A stretch of 22,223 nucleotides of DNA, from assembly GCA_000226015.1 (NCBI GenBank), contig JH152854.1:199641-221863 (forward strand), read 5' to 3'. The stretch comes from Mnemiopsis leidyi (lineage: Eukaryota; Ctenophora; Tentaculata; Lobata; Bolinopsidae). The notes beneath the pieces are model-generated. The model was not told the DNA's origin. It worked only from the letters and a program-made list of their open reading frames with translations, and did not search any database. This document shows, one piece after another, positions 17,701-22,223 of this stretch. A program made the translations under genes and the position numbers. Each line of letters begins with the position of its first letter. Within the stretch, counting starts at the first letter, position 1.

Positions 17701-19220
17701 CTTTTTGGCCTTAGCCCAAACATAGGTGCAAAACAGGTATCTATTTTCGTTCTTTTTTCTGAAAAATTAAAAATTTTTCAATTAATTTCTACCAAACATT
17801 TTTGTTGGAATGATTTTTTACTAAAGTAAGAATCCAAATCCTACCGCCATACCTACAACTTCATACTTATGGAGGCGAAATTCAGTTATTGTAGGCGAAA
17901 TCCAGTGGAATTCGGAATCAGAAATATATGTTTTTACGACATTCCTGCAGCATTAGTTAATGTAGAAAATTCCTTTCTGCTGACAAGACAGATTTAAACT
18001 TAACTTAACTTCAATTAATATCCATTCATTGCAGCCCGTGCGGCTGAAAATGATATTGATCTCAATAGAGGGTTCAGAGTACTTTTTCAATTTTGGTAAG
18101 CACTGCAGCGCCACGATTAAATCATATTCGGTGCTCGAAATTCTCCTGTAAATATTGGCGCCTTTAACATTTTAAGAGCTACAACTGGCGATATGACAAT
18201 TAGTTGAGGTGACACAAAAGCATGTCGTGAGAGCAAGGGCCTACTGAGTGCATAGGTTAAAAGGAAGCAGTGGCCTGGCGATAGGAAGAATACTGATAAT
18301 AATGATTGACAGGTGTTTTATAGTTTGATTACGCTAATTTGTCCAATAATTATATCAACACCACAATGCCATCGGCTAAACTGTGATTATTCAGAATAAG
18401 GGTATGCGTGAGGGCCACATGTTTCATTCTCAACACATGATCAGACATTCTCTCTGGTCTTCCTGGATCCGTAAATACCGCTATATTTTTTAAAGCTGGC
18501 GAACTCAAAACTCAAAACCAGTAGGTTGGAGGGAAAATTGCTTCCCAAGTAACAAGATTCTTCGCAGGTAAGACGACGAAAGTTTAGTGAGCAGCCCTAC
18601 CGTCCATCTACCGCAAAACGAGCCTGCAGGAGATACAGTGTCTAGTGCAAACTTATACCTTCCTACATATCAGACTCTCATGTTATATCTCTACAATCTG
18701 CGGGGACTAGAGACTTAACACAACTCTGCTCCTAAAACTTTTGTACTTCAAATTTAAATTGGACTACTCATTATAGGAATAATCTTAAACGATTTGCACT
18801 TTACTGCAAGTGATCTGATATCCTTTTCCAGGCTTTTGAAATAGTAGGTACATTGCTCAATATTAATAAAATCTAAGCTGTACGTTTTCTGCCCTGAACT
18901 TAATGAAATTCCCATGTTCAAAAGTTCATCCCATCCCTAATTCTCAACCTTGTCTTTGATCTCCTCCCCAGAACGCAACTGACTCCACCCTCCAACTTTA
19001 TCTCCATGCAAGGTTTGTCAATGTGTGGCCTTAGTGAACATGGTGTTGCTGGGACACCTTGCCAATAATAAGTAGTTAAGTGACCGGCCCTGCAAAATGT
19101 CCTTATAAGAGCTCTTGTAAGAGCTCGAGAGAACTTAAGCGAAGTAGGGAAAAAAGTTGGGATTTTTAATAGATCTTTGAGGATTTACCTTTAGAGGTTC
19201 TGCTCCGAGGTTGGTTAGTT

Positions 19221-19700
19221 CTCTGATAGTTAGCAGTTCTGAATGCTAGTTTTCTTACTGTTTAATTCTTCAGGTGTTAAGTATCTCTGATAGTGAGCTG
19301 TTTTGATTGCTAGTTTCCACACTGTTTAGTTATCCAGGTGTTAAGTTTCTCTGATAGTTAGCTCTTCTGATTGCTAGTTTCCACACTGTTTAGTTATCCA
19401 GGTGTTAAGTAGCTCTGATAGTTAGCTCTTCTGATTGCTAGTTTCCACACTGTTTAGTTATCCAGGTGTTAAGTTTCTCTGATAGTTAGCTCTTCTGATT
19501 GCTAGTTTCCACACTGTTTAGTTATCCAGGTGTAAAGTTTCTCTGATAGTTAGCTCTTCTGATTGCTAGTTTCCACACTGTTTAGTTATCCAGGTGTTAA
19601 GTTTCTCTGATAGTTAGCTCTTCTGATTGCTAGTTACCACACTGCACTGTTTAGTTATCCAGGTGGTTAGTTTCTCTGATAGTAAGTCTTTCTGGCGGTT
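19221..19700. repeat. 64-bp minisatellite, seven copies and a partial eighth
   Basis: Copies begin with CTCTGATAGT at 19221, 19285, 19349, 19413, 19477, 19541 and 19605; a partial copy starts at 19674. The first six are exactly 64 bp and the seventh is 69 bp because of an ACTGC insertion. Central copies are almost identical, while the outermost two are more diverged. Each unit contains TTCTGATTGCTAG and TTATCCAGGTGTTAAG. Confidence 0.95.
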
Positions 19701-19977
19701 AGCTAATGGTATTGACATCCCTCTGTTGGCGACTAACGAGCTTCTTTGAAGAGAGTCTTGTTTAAGTGTCCACCCCACCCCCCCCCCTCCGCCTGACGTC
19801 GCACCTGGCTTTTATCCTGCTCATCTACGCATTTATTGACTTTTGAAGTATTGAGATCCGGTTCTCTCAAACTTTTATTGTCCAGTTTCACAGACACATA
19901 TTCCAGTCAGACACAATACTGTCCCTTTATCTTGCGCAACAAGTAATACTAATACCGTGTGCGGTTAATGGACCACA

Positions 19978-20157
19978 TGACGTGCAACCTAATCCCTCAT
20001 TTGCACTCTGACTGGTCACGTGGACTGCACGTGCGCAGTCTCATCCCATCACAATAGCTTGGTAACGCACGTGACACCACGTGGCCATCACGCGTATTGT
20101 CACGTGACTCTACGAGCCGGCAGCGCTCTCTTTCTCTCAGTGCTGTATCTGACGTGG
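19978..20157 (+). promoter_or_regulatory. Promoter-like cluster of E-boxes and UPR elements upstream of SERP1
   Basis: Five CACGTG E-boxes lie at 20017, 20028, 20068, 20078 and 20101. The last is inside GTCACGTGAC (20099-20108), the full 10-bp palindrome of CLEAR/USF/MITF-TFE type. TGACGTGG at 20150-20157 is the core UPRE recognised by XBP1 and ATF6, and a further TGACGTG lies at 19978-19984. CTATAAG follows directly at 20158 as a TATA-like element. The next gene downstream on this strand is SERP1/RAMP4, whose vertebrate form is an unfolded-protein-response target. No exact ERSE (CCAAT-N9-CCACG) was found. The start codon is about 1.1 kb away, so a long or spliced leader is implied. Confidence 0.6.
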
Positions 20158-21236
20158 CTATAAGTGTACACGCGGAGCTCTGTTACATGTTGCTGTACAC
20201 ACACACCTTTGTATTTCCCACTTGTTTGTGTTGTTGACCGGTTCTTGGGGCCAGGATCTCCGGCTGTAGATCGCTCCTAGCCTATTGGATTCATAGTTCA
20301 TTCCAAGTTTTACTTTTTAGGAGTTGTCCTGATAAACTACCACGGTTGTATCGCAGTCCAATATACTCCTTATAACGTACTAACTCGTTCAAAGTGCGTT
20401 ATAACTTACGTGTGTGGTGTCCTATATCTATGCATATGACTATAGAATGTGCATTATTCAAGTGTCTTGACATCTATAAGACTCAGCTAGTTAATTACTG
20501 CTAGGTTGTTTTCATCATTGATCATAGTCCTACAGCTTGTGTGTACTGTGTTTCTGTTTGCGTGTTGTATAAGTACATGCATGCTTGATCAACTGCAAAT
20601 CATTGTATTTGGACGTCATCATGCAAAGTTCGAATCCCTTCTTATTGCAGCCAATTTATTTTGACCAGTGCCTATAGTGTGATAGTGTCAGTGATGCCAC
20701 AGTTTCAAACCTCATTTGTCTGGCACGGAGATCATGAATAGCATCTATGTTATTTTCCATCCCTTTTCGACAATCTATTTTAAGTTTTAGAAGTCTGGCC
20801 CCACTCAGCCCTAAAAATATACACTGAAATTTAACTAGGTTGCGAATAGAGCCACCGACTACATCTTTGACGTTTAAGTGGATCTGGGCATATGCTTGCT
20901 GTGAGAGTTTAAATAAAACAAGAAAAGTTTGTCCGACTTTGAAAATATCATGATGAAACTCAGTTACATCATCTACTGCCCATCATGATATTCTCATATA
21001 TATCGGAAACCATTTTATTTTATTTTATATTGGCATTGCTGTACATTATTGTGAAATCAAAGTTTCATGTCATATGTTCTGGTTTTTTAATCTTTCATCG
21101 CGCAATCCATACTTTGATTTGCAAGCTTACAAGTAAACTTTGTGTCAAAATAGTGTAACATGTTAATATGTAACATAAGACAGTATCAACTTATCTTACA
21201 ACACCTCCTTAGTAGTAGGTTAAGTAAAGTAGAAGG
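20158..21236 (+). other. Presumed SERP1 leader or 5' UTR intron
   Basis: No coding exon is recognised between the promoter-like cluster and the SERP1 ATG. If transcription begins near 20185, this stretch would be an exon plus a UTR intron. It contains the inverted repeat at 20941-20995 and a lone B-box-like AGTTCGAATCC near 20630 without an A box at the right distance. Confidence 0.35.
20941..20995. repeat. 15-bp inverted repeat upstream of SERP1
   Basis: GAAAATATCATGATG (20941-20955) pairs with CATCATGATATTCTC (20981-20995) at 14 of 15 positions across a 25-base spacer. The inner 12 bp are exact. Confidence 0.85.
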
Positions 21237-21570
21237 ATGGTCGCCACCCAGCGCATGAGGCAAGCTAACGCTAAGGCAGACAACAACATCACCAAAAGGG
21301 GACAAGTCTCCAAGGTAAGCTCAAGACGTTTTTTATCAAAAAAGCGCTTGATCCAAAGTATTTTGCAGGCCTACCGTACAAGGTAGAGTCTTACTTTCAC
21401 CCAAATAATACTCAATATGGCTTTCCTAAACTCATTTACAGTTAAAGTTAAACATTCGTCAATTTCAGCCGAAAGAAGAGAGTTCTCCAGTCGGACCCTA
21501 CTTGGTCGGACTGTTCCTCTTCTTGGTTTGCGGCTCAGCTGTAGTCGAGATTTTCAGAAGCCTTTTCTAA
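21237..21570 (+). CDS. SERP1: Stress-associated ER protein SERP1/RAMP4, 2 exons
   Basis: Exon 1 (21237-21314) encodes MVATQRMRQANAKADNNI followed by TKRGQVSK. Exon 2 (21469-21570) encodes PKEESSPVGPYLVGLFLFL and ends EIFRSLF. Both splice sites are canonical (AAG|GTAAGC and TTTCAG|CCG) and the frame is kept, giving 59 aa against 66 in human. The basic N-terminal half with NITKRG and the C-terminal helix containing GLFLFLVCGSA are diagnostic of RAMP4. Family knowledge: this tail-anchored ER protein sits at the Sec61 translocon and stabilises new membrane proteins during ER stress. The C-terminal tail is shorter than in vertebrates. Upstream UPRE-like sites fit stress control. Vertebrates have two paralogues (SERP1, SERP2), so the symbol marks the family. 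Confidence 0.96.
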
Positions 21571-22183
21571 GTCACCACCTCTCTATTTATTTCATGACCG
21601 TCCCACCCAACCAACCTCCTGGGGGAGCAAATCAGAAACTGTGGTCTTGTGCGAAAGTGCTCTACAAAATTTCAGTTATTTTTCGACTTCGCTTAAATGT
21701 AATTGGGGATATATGATCTGATAAGATTAAGTTCGAATCGCTGAGTTCGTCAGGAGTTTTAAATAATTGTAGAATTATGAGCTGGGCTTATTGATAATTT
21801 CAATTTTTCGCAATATCACAGACATATTTCCTCATGTTCAGTCTCTTCCACCAGGTGCCATTGAGTGGACTTTTAATTGTGTACTAATCATGGTTTTTAA
21901 TCAATTTTGAACCGAATTAACAAGCAATCTATCATGACTGACTCTTATTGAGAATAATAACTTAAGTGTTTTTGCTTGATAAAGGTTTTGATTTGTAGAT
22001 CTCTTACTTATGCGAGAAAATTAAAACATGCTCTAAAGATTCCCCGTTGTATAGAATTTCGGATAAAATAAGATTTAGAAATTAATTGTAAACTTGTTTA
22101 GAAACACTTCGAGATTAATCGTCATTTCGTCTGTTTAAATTGTTTTATTTCAATTCAACACCGTGAGGCTGATCTGCGCTCCA
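21571..22183. other. SERP1 3' region and downstream DNA
   Basis: AT-rich sequence follows the SERP1 stop. I see no exact AATAAA on the plus strand close to the stop and no further exon. Confidence 0.4.
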
Positions 22184-22223
22184 TCTGTCTCTCTCCCTGT
22201 CTCTCTCTCTCTGTCTCTCTCTC
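22184..22223. repeat. CT/TCTG microsatellite at the window edge
   Basis: This is a run of CTCT units interrupted by TCTG and CCCT, continuing to the last base. Its true length is not visible. Confidence 0.9.

Larger units (their letters stand above)
17518..20016. other. Gene-poor region: telomere-like tract, hairpins, 64-bp minisatellite
   Basis: I see no protein-coding exon here. The stretch contains the TTAGG/TTAGGG tract at 17619-17654, two small hairpins at 17660-17700 and the minisatellite at 19221-19700. From 17720 to 19200 nothing recognisable appears. A C-rich run at 19772-19791 precedes the promoter-like region of SERP1. Confidence 0.5.

Noticed and set aside
20017..20110. A canonical ERSE (CCAAT-N9-CCACG) in the SERP1 upstream cluster
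   Set aside because: CCACG is present but no CCAAT or ATTGG lies at the required spacing; only the UPRE-type core is supported.
20625..20640. A second tRNA or SINE from the B-box-like AGTTCGAATCC
   Set aside because: No A box at the right distance and no acceptor stem could be found.
1..22223. CRISPR arrays, bacterial operons or a defence system
   Set aside because: The spliced genes and animal protein families show nuclear eukaryotic DNA; the tandem repeats lack unique spacers of CRISPR type.

Overview
The window is eukaryotic, AT-rich nuclear DNA from an animal, most likely an invertebrate. Genes are split by short GT-AG introns, the proteins match animal families (LDAH, ALKBH6, EDC3, RAMP4/SERP1, an SV2/SLC22-type carrier), and there are Penelope-like retroelement remains and a TTAGG/TTAGGG-like tract. 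I cannot name the species. A non-bilaterian or other compact-genome invertebrate is a guess from gene density and intron size.

Layout. Positions 1-660 hold a tRNA-like sequence between two identical 44-bp repeats, then unassigned DNA. At 663-1316 (minus) is an SGNH/GDSL-fold protein with a proline-rich start. From 1936 to 10819 four plus-strand genes follow each other closely: LDAH (5 exons), ALKBH6 (2 exons), a P-loop sulfotransferase-like membrane protein (2 exons seen) and EDC3 (7 exons seen). At 11933-13177 (minus) is an intronless 12-TM major facilitator transporter. From about 13.2 to 20.1 kb I find no intact gene. This stretch holds two minisatellites (19-bp and 64-bp units), several perfect hairpins, a broken Penelope-like element at 15.9-17.5 kb and a telomere-like tract beside it. 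At 20.0-20.2 kb is a promoter-like cluster of CACGTG and TGACGTG motifs. It precedes the two-exon SERP1/RAMP4 gene (21237-21570). The window ends in a CT microsatellite.

How the genes relate. There is no single pathway. LDAH acts at lipid droplets, ALKBH6 is a 2-oxoglutarate dioxygenase, EDC3 is a decapping scaffold and SERP1 is an ER stress protein. The best functional link I see is regulatory: an XBP1/ATF6-type UPRE core, a second TGACGTG and five E-boxes lie about 1.1 kb upstream of the SERP1 start codon. I found no convincing new multigene system. The points most worth a second look are the SERP1 upstream cluster, the in-frame hydrophobic stretch before the sulfotransferase, the recently repeated linker segment in EDC3, the duplicated splice-junction segment in LDAH, and the retroelement plus telomere-like pair.
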